A DNA stretch of 64,000 bases from an uncultured Porphyromonadaceae bacterium (GTDB taxonomy: Bacteria; Bacteroidota; Bacteroidia; Bacteroidales; Muribaculaceae), in assembly GCA_947175605.1 (NCBI GenBank), contig CAMWNH010000005.1:1-64000 (forward strand), written 5' to 3'. Numbering within the stretch: the stretch's first letter is position 1; each line of letters starts with the position of its first letter. This document shows positions 1 to 7,323 of the stretch, one piece after another. The position numbers were made by a program, and so were the translations under genes. The notes below the pieces were generated by a model that made no database searches, had not been told where the DNA came from, and saw only the letters and a program-made list of their open reading frames with translations.

Positions 1-3
1 GGG

Positions 4-252
4 TTACACGGGTTTGGAGGTGTGGAGGATGCGGCGGGAGAGCCAGGTGCGCACGGGGATGTCGTAGAGTTTCATGGAGGCGTAGGCCAGGGCGATGGCT
101 ATGACGAAGTAGCAGCCGCCCATGAAGATGTGGGTGGACAAGGGGGCGTCGGCATGGGTTGCGGCCCAGGACATCTGCATGTATATGAGGGGATAGTGCG
201 TAATGTAGAGGGGATGTGATATTTGGCCCAGGAAGTTTGCTTTTTCGGGATT
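4..252 (-). pseudogene. Acyltransferase-3 family C-terminal remnant
   Basis: On the minus strand an open frame of about 82 codons runs from an in-frame stop (TAA at 253-255) to a TAA at 4-6. It reads FLGQISHPLYITHYPLIYM followed by a hydrophobic span, the usual C-terminal end of OafA/YrhL-type membrane acyltransferases. Those proteins normally have about 350 residues and ten membrane segments, and only the last one or two are present. No start codon suits the piece, and the rseC promoter sits inside its 5' end. I read it as the 3' scar of a decayed or interrupted gene. A sequencing frameshift cannot be the whole explanation, because the upstream 300 codons are absent and rseC follows directly. 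Confidence 0.6.
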
Positions 253-267
253 TTATCGCTATTTTTG
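236..267 (+). promoter_or_regulatory. Bacteroidota-type promoter of the rseC-rnf operon
   Basis: TTTG at 236-239, a 20-base spacer, then TATTTTTG at 260-267 matches the Bacteroides consensus TTTG-N19-21-TAnnTTTG. Transcription would start near 271-275, giving a leader of about 55 bases before the rseC ATG. Confidence 0.75.
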
Positions 268-329
268 CAGTGAAAAATCAACCGATATCCTTCTTCGCTT
301 TTACACCTGTTTTTACTGTATCCAAGTTT

Positions 330-788
330 ATGAGTTCAGCCTTGCAGCATGAAGCCCTCGTCATAGAGTGTCTACCGGGGGGTGAAGTGCTTGTGCGTAT
401 GGAACCCTCGCAATCCGAGAGCTGCTCGGGCTGCGCGCTTGCGGACAGTTGCGGTCCCCGCCGCCATAAAAGCGGGGAGAGCATAGAGCTTCGCGCGACA
501 AGGGAATACTCCAGCACGGATGCGGAGCTGAAACCCGGAGAGCGCGTGCTTGTGAGCCCCTCAGCAGGGAGCACTTCGCGAGCTGCTACCTTGCTTCTCA
601 CACTGCCGCTTGGCGGTCTTGTGGGTTGTGCGGTCATAGCCTCCGCCTTGGGGGCCTCGGAGGGCTTTTCGGCCCTATGGGGTTTCGCCGGCGCGGCGGC
701 AGGTTTCGTTCCGGCACTGCTATGCCGAGGCGATAGAGGAAAGCTACGCTGGAGGATTGTCGGAAGGCTCGGACAAACAAACGATTAA
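330..788 (+). CDS. rseC: SoxR-reducing system / RseC family protein
   Basis: This 152-residue membrane protein belongs to the RseC/MucC family. It has an N-terminal cysteine motif, SCSGCALADSCG, that could bind a metal or Fe-S centre, followed by two hydrophobic segments (LLLTLPLGGLVGCAVIASAL and a second one). RseC-type proteins commonly precede Rnf operons and are thought to help assemble or couple the Rnf/Rsx complex. The ORF track starts at 216, but the ATG at 330 is preferred because the extra 38 codons overlap the promoter and encode nothing family-like. It lies 8 bases upstream of rnfB and is presumably cotranscribed with it. Confidence 0.85.
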   Translation: MSSALQHEALVIECLPGGEVLVRMEPSQSESCSGCALADSCGPRRHKSGESIELRATREYSSTDAELKPGERVLVSPSAGSTSRAATLLLTLPLGGLVGCAVIASALGASEGFSALWGFAGAAAGFVPALLCRGDRGKLRWRIVGRLGQTND

Positions 789-796
789 ATTCAGAT

Positions 797-1636
797 ATGA
801 CAATATTTCTGGCAAGCATAGCAATTCTTGGCCTTACGGGACTGGCGGGAGCGTTGCTGCTCTACGCTACCTCGAAGCGATTCGCCGTGGAGACCGACCC
901 GCGCGAGGAGGCAGTGCGCGATGCGCTTCCGGGCGCCAACTGCGGCGCCTGCGGCCTGAAGGGTTGCGCGGACTTTGCGCGCGAATGCGTGGTGCGCGGC
1001 CGTCTCGACGGCCTCACATGTCCGGGCGCGGGCGCGGAGGGCATGGCGCGCATAGCGTCAATCCTTGGTGTGAAGGCCGAAAGCAGGGAGCGCCCTGTGG
1101 CTGTGCTGCGCTGCAACGGCAGCTGCGAGGCACGGCCGCGGCCTTACGCCTACGACGGCGCGCGCAGCTGCTCGATAATGAACGCCGTGGGCGTTGGCAC
1201 GTCGGGCTGCGCCTTCGGATGTCTCGGCTGCGGCGACTGCGTGGAGGTGTGCCGCTTCGATGCGCTGAAAATGAATCCGGAGACCGGACTGCCGGAAGTG
1301 GACGAGACCAAGTGCACGGCCTGCGGGATGTGCGTGGCCGAGTGTCCGCGCCGGCTCTTCGAACTGCGTCCCCGCGGGCGTCGCGACCGCCGTGTGTGGG
1401 TGGCATGCTCGAGCCGCGACAAGGGCGCCGTAGCCCGCAAAGTGTGTGCCGCGGCCTGCATAGGCTGCGGCAAGTGCTTCAAGGCCTGTCCTTTCGAGGC
1501 TATTACGATAAGCGATAATCTGGCATACATCAATCCGGACGCCTGCCGGGCGTGCGGCAAGTGTGTGGGGGTATGCCCCACGGGCGCAATACATGCCACT
1601 TTCACTCCCGTAGCTCCCAAACAAGATGAGAACTAA
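797..1636 (+). CDS. rnfB: Rnf electron transport complex subunit B
   Basis: RnfB is the ferredoxin-like entry subunit of the Rnf complex, which oxidises reduced ferredoxin and passes electrons to NAD+ while pumping Na+ or H+ across the inner membrane. The 279-residue product has one N-terminal membrane anchor (residues about 2-25). A 4Fe-4S domain follows (NCGACGLKGC with a later cysteine), then several ferredoxin cysteine clusters, including CTACGMCVAECP, CIGCGKCFKACP and CRACGKCVGVCP. It overlaps rnfC by 11 bases. The number of clusters is normal for the long RnfB form found in Bacteroidota. Confidence 0.96.
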   Translation: MTIFLASIAILGLTGLAGALLLYATSKRFAVETDPREEAVRDALPGANCGACGLKGCADFARECVVRGRLDGLTCPGAGAEGMARIASILGVKAESRERPVAVLRCNGSCEARPRPYAYDGARSCSIMNAVGVGTSGCAFGCLGCGDCVEVCRFDALKMNPETGLPEVDETKCTACGMCVAECPRRLFELRPRGRRDRRVWVACSSRDKGAVARKVCAAACIGCGKCFKACPFEAITISDNLAYINPDACRACGKCVGVCPTGAIHATFTPVAPKQDEN

Positions 1637-2960
1637 GACATTCCGCATAGGAGGGATTCATCCTCCGGAACACAAGGACGCCTCGACGGCCATCGAATGG
1701 CTCGAGCTGCCGCGACAGGTGATCCTGCCATTGAGCCAGCACATCGGCGCGCCGGCGCGGGCCAGCGTGGAAAAGGGGCAGCACGTGGAGCGTCTGCAGC
1801 AGGTGGGCGAATGCCCGAGCTTCGTTTCCGCCGGGATACACACACCGATTTCCGGTACGGTCAAAGCTATAGAAAATCTGCCCATGGCCGGCGGAATGCC
1901 GCAGCAATGCATAGTGATCGTGGCCTCTGAGGAGGATCACGCCGCAGACACTGCCGCCTACGAGAATTATCGCCGGCAACTCGAAGAGGGCACGGGGCCT
2001 GACATCGCCACCGCCATGGCCGAGAGCGCCGAGAACATACGCGCGGCCATCCGCGATGCAGGCATCGTGGGTCTGGGAGGCGCGGCCTTCCCCTCGCATG
2101 TGAAGTACACGCTCAAGGCCGATCAACGGCCTGAAGTGCTGATTATAAATGCCTGTGAGTGCGAGCCCTATCTTCGCTGCGACGATGCGCTGATGCAGGC
2201 CTTCGCCAGCCACATCATCGGCGGCATCGAGCTGCTGATGAAGGCTATCGGCGCTCCGCGGGCCGTAATCGGTATTGAAGAAAACAAGCCGGAGTCCATT
2301 GCGGCACTCGCGGCACGGATACCCGCCGGCAGCCGCATAGAGATTCAGGTGCTGAAAACGAAATATCCCCAGGGAGGAGAGAAACAGCTCATCGAAGCGA
2401 TAACGGGACGTCGCGTGGCGTCGGGAGCGCTACCCATCAGCGTGGGAGCGGTCGTGGCCAATGTGGCCACGGCCTTTGCCGTGCGGGAGGCCTGCGTGGA
2501 CGGCACTCCGCTTACGCATAGGGTGGTGAGCGTGACGGGCGAAGGTATTCCGGCGGAGATGCGTCGCAACTACATGGTGGCCATCGGGACTCCTTTAGGC
2601 GAGCTTCCGGGCGTGCCGGCCGACGGCGCCAAGGTGATTGTGGGCGGTCCGATGATGGGTCGCACGGCCGTGGACCTTCGCGGCCCGGTGACCAAGGGCT
2701 GTTCCGGCCTCACCATACTGCCCCCGCAGACACGTCCTGCGCCGGGTCCGTGCATACGCTGCGCCGCATGCGTATCGGCCTGTCCCATGGGCCTTGAGCC
2801 TTATCTGCTAAGCCGCTACGGCATGCTGCGCATGTGGGACGAAGCCCGCGCGCTCGACGTGGCCGACTGTCTCGAATGCGGTGCATGCTCCTACTCGTGT
2901 CCTTCGGGGCGTCCCCTTCTCGATTACATCCGACTTGCAAAACAACGTTCGCGCAAATGA
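1626..2960 (+). CDS. rnfC: Rnf electron transport complex subunit C
   Basis: RnfC is the peripheral subunit that binds NAD(H) and FMN and carries two 4Fe-4S clusters at the membrane face. The 444-residue protein shows the N-terminal RnfC barrel, a Rossmann-like region with GLGGAAFPSHVKY, an SLBB-like middle section, and C-terminal ferredoxin motifs CIRCAACVSACP and CLECGACSYSCP. The length fits the short RnfC class without the repetitive C-terminal extension seen in enterobacteria. It shares an ATGA stop/start overlap with rnfD. Confidence 0.96.
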   Translation: MRTKTFRIGGIHPPEHKDASTAIEWLELPRQVILPLSQHIGAPARASVEKGQHVERLQQVGECPSFVSAGIHTPISGTVKAIENLPMAGGMPQQCIVIVASEEDHAADTAAYENYRRQLEEGTGPDIATAMAESAENIRAAIRDAGIVGLGGAAFPSHVKYTLKADQRPEVLIINACECEPYLRCDDALMQAFASHIIGGIELLMKAIGAPRAVIGIEENKPESIAALAARIPAGSRIEIQVLKTKYPQGGEKQLIEAITGRRVASGALPISVGAVVANVATAFAVREACVDGTPLTHRVVSVTGEGIPAEMRRNYMVAIGTPLGELPGVPADGAKVIVGGPMMGRTAVDLRGPVTKGCSGLTILPPQTRPAPGPCIRCAACVSACPMGLEPYLLSRYGMLRMWDEARALDVADCLECGACSYSCPSGRPLLDYIRLAKQRSRK

Positions 2961-3886
2961 TACTATCGCCATCGCCTCATCTGCACACCTCGCGCACCGT
3001 ACGCGGCACCATGCTGCGTGTGTGCGCGGCACTGCTGCCTGCCTGGGCCACGGGCCTGTGGGTCTTCGGGCTGCCGGTGCTATGGCTCACGCTTGTGTGC
3101 ATCCTCAGCTGCATGCTCACGGAGTGGGCCATCACCCGTCTGATGCTTCGCCGCTCATGCACGCTCGGCGACTGCTCGTCGCTTCTGACGGGTCTGCTTC
3201 TTGCCATGAACCTGCCCCCCACCCTTCCGCTATGGATGGCCGTGGCCGGCTCGGTAGTGGCCGTGGGCATAGCCAAGATGTGCTTCGGCGGCCTGGGCTG
3301 CAATATCTTCAACCCCGCGCTTGCGGGGCGTGTATTCCTGCTGATATCCTTTCCGGCGGCCATGACGGAATGGCTGCTTCCGGACGGCACGACCGGCGCT
3401 ACAATCCTCGGACAGCTGAAAGCCAACATGATAGCTCCTGCGGATGCACCTCTGACGGGTCTTTTCTTCGGCGATATGGCAGGCTCGGCAGGCGAAATAG
3501 GCTCGGCCGCACTGATTTTGGGCGGCATTTACCTGTTATGCACACGCATAATCCATTGGGAGATTCCCTGTGCCATTCTTGTTGCCGTGGCGCTTATGGA
3601 CCTCTGTCTGGGCTTCCCGCCACTTGTGGATATCTTCAGCGGCGGACTGCTCTTAGGCGCAATATTCATGGCCACGGACTACACGACCTCGCCCATGACC
3701 TCGCGCGGCATGCTGCTCTACGGCGCGGCCATTGGCATCATCACGGTGTGCATCCGCCGCTGGGGCGCGTATCCCGAGGGAATGTCCTTCGCCATACTGC
3801 TGATGAACGGCTTCACGCCTCTGATAAACACCTACATGCGCCCGAAACGCTTCTCGCCCAAGCCTGCGGAGGGGGCAGCGAAATGA
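2957..3886 (+). CDS. rnfD: Rnf electron transport complex subunit D
   Basis: RnfD is an integral membrane subunit related to NqrB that holds a covalent FMN and forms part of the ion-translocating core. The 309-residue product is strongly hydrophobic with about nine or ten membrane spans. TTGAT near the middle fits the threonine site for FMN attachment. DYTTSPMTSRG near the C-terminus is typical of the family. The track ORF begins at 2834, but the ATG at 2957 is chosen because it overlaps the rnfC stop as ATGA and begins the family-like sequence MILSPSPHLH. Confidence 0.95.
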   Translation: MILSPSPHLHTSRTVRGTMLRVCAALLPAWATGLWVFGLPVLWLTLVCILSCMLTEWAITRLMLRRSCTLGDCSSLLTGLLLAMNLPPTLPLWMAVAGSVVAVGIAKMCFGGLGCNIFNPALAGRVFLLISFPAAMTEWLLPDGTTGATILGQLKANMIAPADAPLTGLFFGDMAGSAGEIGSAALILGGIYLLCTRIIHWEIPCAILVAVALMDLCLGFPPLVDIFSGGLLLGAIFMATDYTTSPMTSRGMLLYGAAIGIITVCIRRWGAYPEGMSFAILLMNGFTPLINTYMRPKRFSPKPAEGAAK

Positions 3887-4506
3887 AAAGTACACTACGC
3901 AACATGACGCTCTCGCTGGGCGTGCTGGTGCTTGCCTCCGGTGCTTTGCTGGCGGGAGTGAAACTGCTCACGGAAAAGCCTATCGCGGAGGCTTCGGAGC
4001 GTGCGCGCCTCGAGGCCTTCTCGGAAGTACTCGGAAGCTTCGACAACAATCCGGCAGACGGAGCTGTGAGGCTCGAGGACGGTACAATCGTGTATCCGGC
4101 CACACTGGGCGGCGAGCCGGCCGGAGGGGCCGTGGAGATTACGGCTCCGCAAGGTTTCGGGGGCCCCTTCTCTCTGATCGTGGGCTTCGACGCCAAATGT
4201 GCCGTAACGGGCTATAAGGTTCTGAGCCATGCAGAGACTCCGGGACTCGGAGCCAAGATGGATGTATGGTTCTCGGATGCCGAGCGCCCCACGCGCAGCA
4301 TCATAGGGCGTTATCCCGGCGAGGCTGACGGCCGCAGCGGCGCCTCGCAGCAGGCTTCGACTCCGAAGCACGGAGGCCTGGCCGTGAGCAAGGACGGCGG
4401 GGAGATTGATGCGATAACCGGTGCTACAATCACATCGCGTGCGTTTCTGCACGCCGTGAACGCGGCGGCTGACGCATACCGTAAAGTTCTGGAGGACAAG
4501 CAATGA
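3883..4506 (+). CDS. rnfG: Rnf electron transport complex subunit G
   Basis: RnfG is the periplasmic flavoprotein subunit that carries FMN on a threonine. The 207-residue product has one N-terminal membrane anchor (LSLGVLVLASGALLAGVKLL) and an FMN-binding domain ending in DAITGATITSRAF, where the second threonine of GATIT is the expected attachment point. FMN transfer would need an ApbE-type transferase, which is not in this window. The track shows a longer ORF from 2881 that is out-of-frame noise over rnfD. The real ATG at 3883 overlaps the rnfD stop. Confidence 0.95.
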   Translation: MKSTLRNMTLSLGVLVLASGALLAGVKLLTEKPIAEASERARLEAFSEVLGSFDNNPADGAVRLEDGTIVYPATLGGEPAGGAVEITAPQGFGGPFSLIVGFDAKCAVTGYKVLSHAETPGLGAKMDVWFSDAERPTRSIIGRYPGEADGRSGASQQASTPKHGGLAVSKDGGEIDAITGATITSRAFLHAVNAAADAYRKVLEDKQ

Positions 4507-5093
4507 AAGCACTGACAGTATTTCTCGACGGCCTCGTGCGCCGCAATCCGACCTTCGTCCTGATTCTGGGCATGTGTCCCACGCTGGGCACGACATCCTC
4601 AGCCCTCACAGGCTTCTCGATGGGTGTAGCCACGCTATTCGTGCTGGCACTTTCGAACATGGCCATCTCCTCGCTGAAGAATTTCGTTCCGGAGAAGGTG
4701 CGCATCCCCGCGTTCATCGTGGTCATCGCCTCCTTCGTGACAGTGCTTCAGATGCTTATGCAGGCCTATCTTCCGGCACTTTATACCACGCTGGGCATTT
4801 TCATCCCGCTAATTGTGGTAAACTGCATCCTGCTGGGACGCGCCGAGGCCTTCGCATCAAAGAACAGCGTAGGCCTATCGCTGGCCGACGGACTGGGCGT
4901 GGGCCTGGGCTTTACGCTTGCACTCTCGCTGCTGGGCAGTGTGCGTGAGTTTTTGGGATCGGGCAGTGTTTTCGGCCTTCAGATATATCCCGAGGAGTAC
5001 GGCGCGCTTCTGTTTGTGCTCGCGCCCGGAGCCTTCATCGTCCTCGGACTGCTCATCGCCCTGTTCAACCGCCTAATTGTCAAACCTGAATAA
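4503..5093 (+). CDS. rnfE: Rnf electron transport complex subunit E
   Basis: RnfE is a six-helix membrane subunit of the NqrD/RnfE family that pairs with RnfA to form the ion channel and a membrane-embedded iron-sulfur site. The 196-residue protein shows NPTFVLILGMCPTLG near the N-terminus and VNCILLGRAEAFAS in the middle. These carry the conserved cysteines of the two half-sites. It starts in an ATGA overlap with rnfG and is followed three bases later by rnfA. Confidence 0.96.
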   Translation: MKALTVFLDGLVRRNPTFVLILGMCPTLGTTSSALTGFSMGVATLFVLALSNMAISSLKNFVPEKVRIPAFIVVIASFVTVLQMLMQAYLPALYTTLGIFIPLIVVNCILLGRAEAFASKNSVGLSLADGLGVGLGFTLALSLLGSVREFLGSGSVFGLQIYPEEYGALLFVLAPGAFIVLGLLIALFNRLIVKPE

Positions 5094-5096
5094 GCC

Positions 5097-5672
5097 ATGC
5101 TTGAGTACCTAAGTATAATCTTCACCGCCATTCTGGTAAACAACATCGTCTTCGCGCAGTTTCTGGGCATATGCCCTTTCATCGGCGTGTCGAAGAACCT
5201 CGAGAGCGCCTATGGCATGGGGGCTGCCGTGGCCTTCGTAATGGCCATAGCCACAGCCGTGACGTGGCTGCTGCAGACCTATGTGCTGGTGCCATTAGGC
5301 GTGGAATATATTCAGACGATAGCCTTCATACTTGTCATAGCCATCCTTGTGCAGATGCTCGAAATCATCATGAAGAAGAGTGCTCCCGGGCTTTATGCCT
5401 CTCTGGGCGTATATCTGCCGCTGATCACCACGAACTGCGCCGTGCTGGGCGTGGCGATAATGGTGACGCAGAAGGCCATGAGCTTCCCGCAGGCCATCGT
5501 GTATGCCGTGGCTACGGCCGGGGGCTTTGCCCTTGCGCTGACGATATTCGCGGGCATACGCACGCAACTCGAACTCACGGAAGGAATGCCGCGCTCGATG
5601 CGGGGAGTGCCCATTGCGCTGATCGTAGCGGGCTTTCTGGCCATGGCCTTCATGGGCTTCGCCGGATTTTGA
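5097..5672 (+). CDS. rnfA: Rnf electron transport complex subunit A
   Basis: RnfA is the six-helix partner of RnfE (NqrE/RnfA family). The 191-residue product contains NNIVFAQFLGICPFIGVSKN and ITTNCAVLGVA, which hold the paired conserved cysteines. It is the last gene of the operon, giving the order B-C-D-G-E-A. The region downstream has only a weak stem (GTAGCTCC/GGGGCTGC around 5725) and no clear T-tract, so the end of the transcript is uncertain. Confidence 0.96.
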   Translation: MLEYLSIIFTAILVNNIVFAQFLGICPFIGVSKNLESAYGMGAAVAFVMAIATAVTWLLQTYVLVPLGVEYIQTIAFILVIAILVQMLEIIMKKSAPGLYASLGVYLPLITTNCAVLGVAIMVTQKAMSFPQAIVYAVATAGGFALALTIFAGIRTQLELTEGMPRSMRGVPIALIVAGFLAMAFMGFAGF

Positions 5673-5796
5673 GGAAATTTCAGGGGGTGATGCAATAAAT
5701 CCGCAGGTACGGCGTTTCTTAGATGTAGCTCCCGCAGGGGCTGCAGAGATAATTCCATTCATCACACAACCATCACAAATCCCCCGTAGCTTGCCT

Positions 5797-5994
5797 ATGG
5801 AAGAATGTTTTACCCCTCAACTCAAGGTCTATCGCTCGCTTGAATGTCCGCCTGTCGCGACGGCATCGACAGAAGGAGAGTCGGCCCCGGGTCCTAAAGA
5901 AAGCACGCTTGCGGCACTCCGCAGTTTTGCCCGCGCATATTGCGCCGTGAAACTCGCTTCGATGCCGGATGCACCCGGAATGGTACTCAACTGA
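5797..5994 (+). CDS. Small conserved-looking protein, function unknown
   Basis: An ORF of 65 codons from the ATG at 5797 ends in LRSFARAYCAVKL and then PGMVLN. From memory, short Bacteroidales hypothetical proteins often end in a similar pattern, an aromatic- and arginine-rich helix such as LRxFARxY followed by a C-terminal G-x-x-LN. This makes a real small gene more likely than chance. The ORF track begins two codons earlier at TTG. It is followed directly by a strong intrinsic terminator. No domain, signal peptide or membrane span is visible, and the function is unknown. Confidence 0.5.
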   Translation: MEECFTPQLKVYRSLECPPVATASTEGESAPGPKESTLAALRSFARAYCAVKLASMPDAPGMVLN

Positions 5995-6024
5995 ATCACC
6001 GGACGATAAGACACAACAACAAGG

Positions 6025-6063
6025 ACAGAGGCTGTGATCCGCAATCAGGAGCACAGCCTCTGT
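6025..6063. terminator. Bidirectional intrinsic terminator
   Basis: A perfect 12-base inverted repeat, ACAGAGGCTGTG and CACAGCCTCTGT, surrounds a 15-base loop and is followed on the plus strand by a T-rich stretch. It lies between the small ORF and the convergent PepSY-like gene and can serve both. Confidence 0.8.
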
Positions 6064-6087
6064 TATTTCTATATGTCTCGGGCAGGG

Positions 6088-6531
6088 TCAGCGATCGTAG
6101 CGCAGGAAATTGCCCTGCGCGTCGAAGCGGGCTTCGATGCCGTTGGAGAGTGTGGCTTCATATCCGCCACGCGACTTCTTCTCGAGGCCTACGATGGAGG
6201 CTCCCTTATGGTTTTTCTTCACATAATCGGCCATAGCCTTAGGGACGAAGACCGCGGGGACGCTCTTGTCGGCCGAGGTTTCTATTTCCTTCCAGTTGCC
6301 GCTGCGGTCGAATGAAATTTCCGTGCCGTCCGTGAGTACGACGTCGTATTCGCTGATACGTCCGAAATCCTTGTCGACCTTTACAACCGACACCTTGGCC
6401 TTGAAATTCTTACTGATAGTGGCCTTGGCAGCCTGAGGGAGCGGGGAATCGTCGTGATAGTACTTGTCGCCGGCCGATGCAATCGACACGGACATTATCA
6501 ATGCCACAAGGGCGAGGAGAGCTTTCTTCAT
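6088..6531 (-). CDS. PepSY-like periplasmic protein
   Basis: The 147-residue exported protein has a signal peptide (MKKALLALVALIMSVSIASA) and two PepSY-like/BLIP-like repeats. Each carries the pattern of a strand, V-x-K-x-D, then DGTEISFDRSGNWKEIE or NGIEARFDAQGNFLRYD. Bacteroidales encode many such small periplasmic proteins. They resemble inhibitory PepSY folds but mostly lack an assigned partner. The start at 6531 is preferred over the track start at 6570 because it begins the signal peptide. The gene stands alone, with its own terminator and an upstream palindrome. Confidence 0.8.
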   Translation of the reverse strand: MKKALLALVALIMSVSIASAGDKYYHDDSPLPQAAKATISKNFKAKVSVVKVDKDFGRISEYDVVLTDGTEISFDRSGNWKEIETSADKSVPAVFVPKAMADYVKKNHKGASIVGLEKKSRGGYEATLSNGIEARFDAQGNFLRYDR

Positions 6532-6550
6532 AATTCGGGTTTGTATTAGA

Positions 6551-6569
6551 TGTTTATATTTTATAAACA
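6551..6569. promoter_or_regulatory. Perfect palindrome upstream of the PepSY-like gene
   Basis: TGTTTATATTTTATAAACA is a perfect inverted repeat with 8-base arms and a 3-base centre. It lies 20 bases upstream of the start codon, between the channel gene and the PepSY-like gene, in an AT-rich patch. It could be an operator for a dimeric regulator or a weak terminator for the channel gene. The regulator is not known. Confidence 0.4.
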
Positions 6570-6588
6570 TGCATGCGCCGAATACGGT

Positions 6589-7323
6589 TCACGACTGCGA
6601 GCCGGAATCCGGGGCTGCGGCGTTGGGGTCTGTCTGGCCGGCGTTGTGCTTGTGTGTGATGAGGCTGGTGATGTAGACAGTGAAGATAGGGAACATCATC
6701 ATGCCCAAAGCGGCAAGCACGACGGCCAGAATGCGGCCTTCCACGCTCACGGGCGAGATGTTGGAGCCAACGGTCGTGACGTCCATGGCCGCCCACCAGA
6801 GGGCATCGGAATAGGCCGTGACGCCCGGATTTACACCCTGCTCGAACATGAAGAACACGAGCGAGGCAAAGTAGACACTGGCCATGAGCGTGATCAGGTA
6901 TGTGGCGAAGAGGTCGGCGGCCCGGTTGCTGGTGATCCAGCCTACGACCATGGCGAGGGCATAGCCGCCGCGCACGAGCGGAATGTACTGCAACATGTAT
7001 GCGGCCTTAGGCGAGAAGAACTCGAAGCCCATGCGGTGTATGATCCACAAATACGGGATAGACACGAAGAAAAACAAGATGTGTGTGAGCAGGTAGCGCC
7101 ACTTGCGCTCTGACATGAAGAGCTCCACGAAAAAGTCAAGGAGGAAAACCACGCATATTATGACCTGCGTCTTAAGGAAGCGAGGCTGATCATAGTACTC
7201 GATTCCCTGACCGCGGAAGGAGTCGATGGAAATGCTTATGACAAGGAATACCGACAGCACCAGCACGCAGATGTGCAGGAAGTTGGATATCCACTTCTGT
7301 GTTTTCATCAGGGTCTTGTTCAT
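6589..7323 (-). CDS. Potassium-channel-like ion channel with atypical filter
   Basis: The 244-residue inner-membrane protein has the layout of a voltage-gated-like channel subunit, with about four or five hydrophobic helices followed by a pore region and a last helix. The pore reads ALWWAAMDVTTVGSNISPV, in the position of the usual TVGYG filter, so the tyrosine-glycine of the classic signature is replaced by serine-asparagine. The C-terminal tail is short and has no RCK domain. It overlaps the next gene (AI-2E family) by four bases as ATGA and is probably cotranscribed with it. The ion carried is unknown. Confidence 0.75.
   Translation of the reverse strand: MNKTLMKTQKWISNFLHICVLVLSVFLVISISIDSFRGQGIEYYDQPRFLKTQVIICVVFLLDFFVELFMSERKWRYLLTHILFFFVSIPYLWIIHRMGFEFFSPKAAYMLQYIPLVRGGYALAMVVGWITSNRAADLFATYLITLMASVYFASLVFFMFEQGVNPGVTAYSDALWWAAMDVTTVGSNISPVSVEGRILAVVLAALGMMMFPIFTVYITSLITHKHNAGQTDPNAAAPDSGSQS

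Noticed and set aside
2881-3882. N-terminal part of the long track ORF 2881-4506
   Set aside because: It runs out of frame through rnfD. Only the part from 3883 (rnfG) is coding, as shown by the signal anchor and FMN motif.
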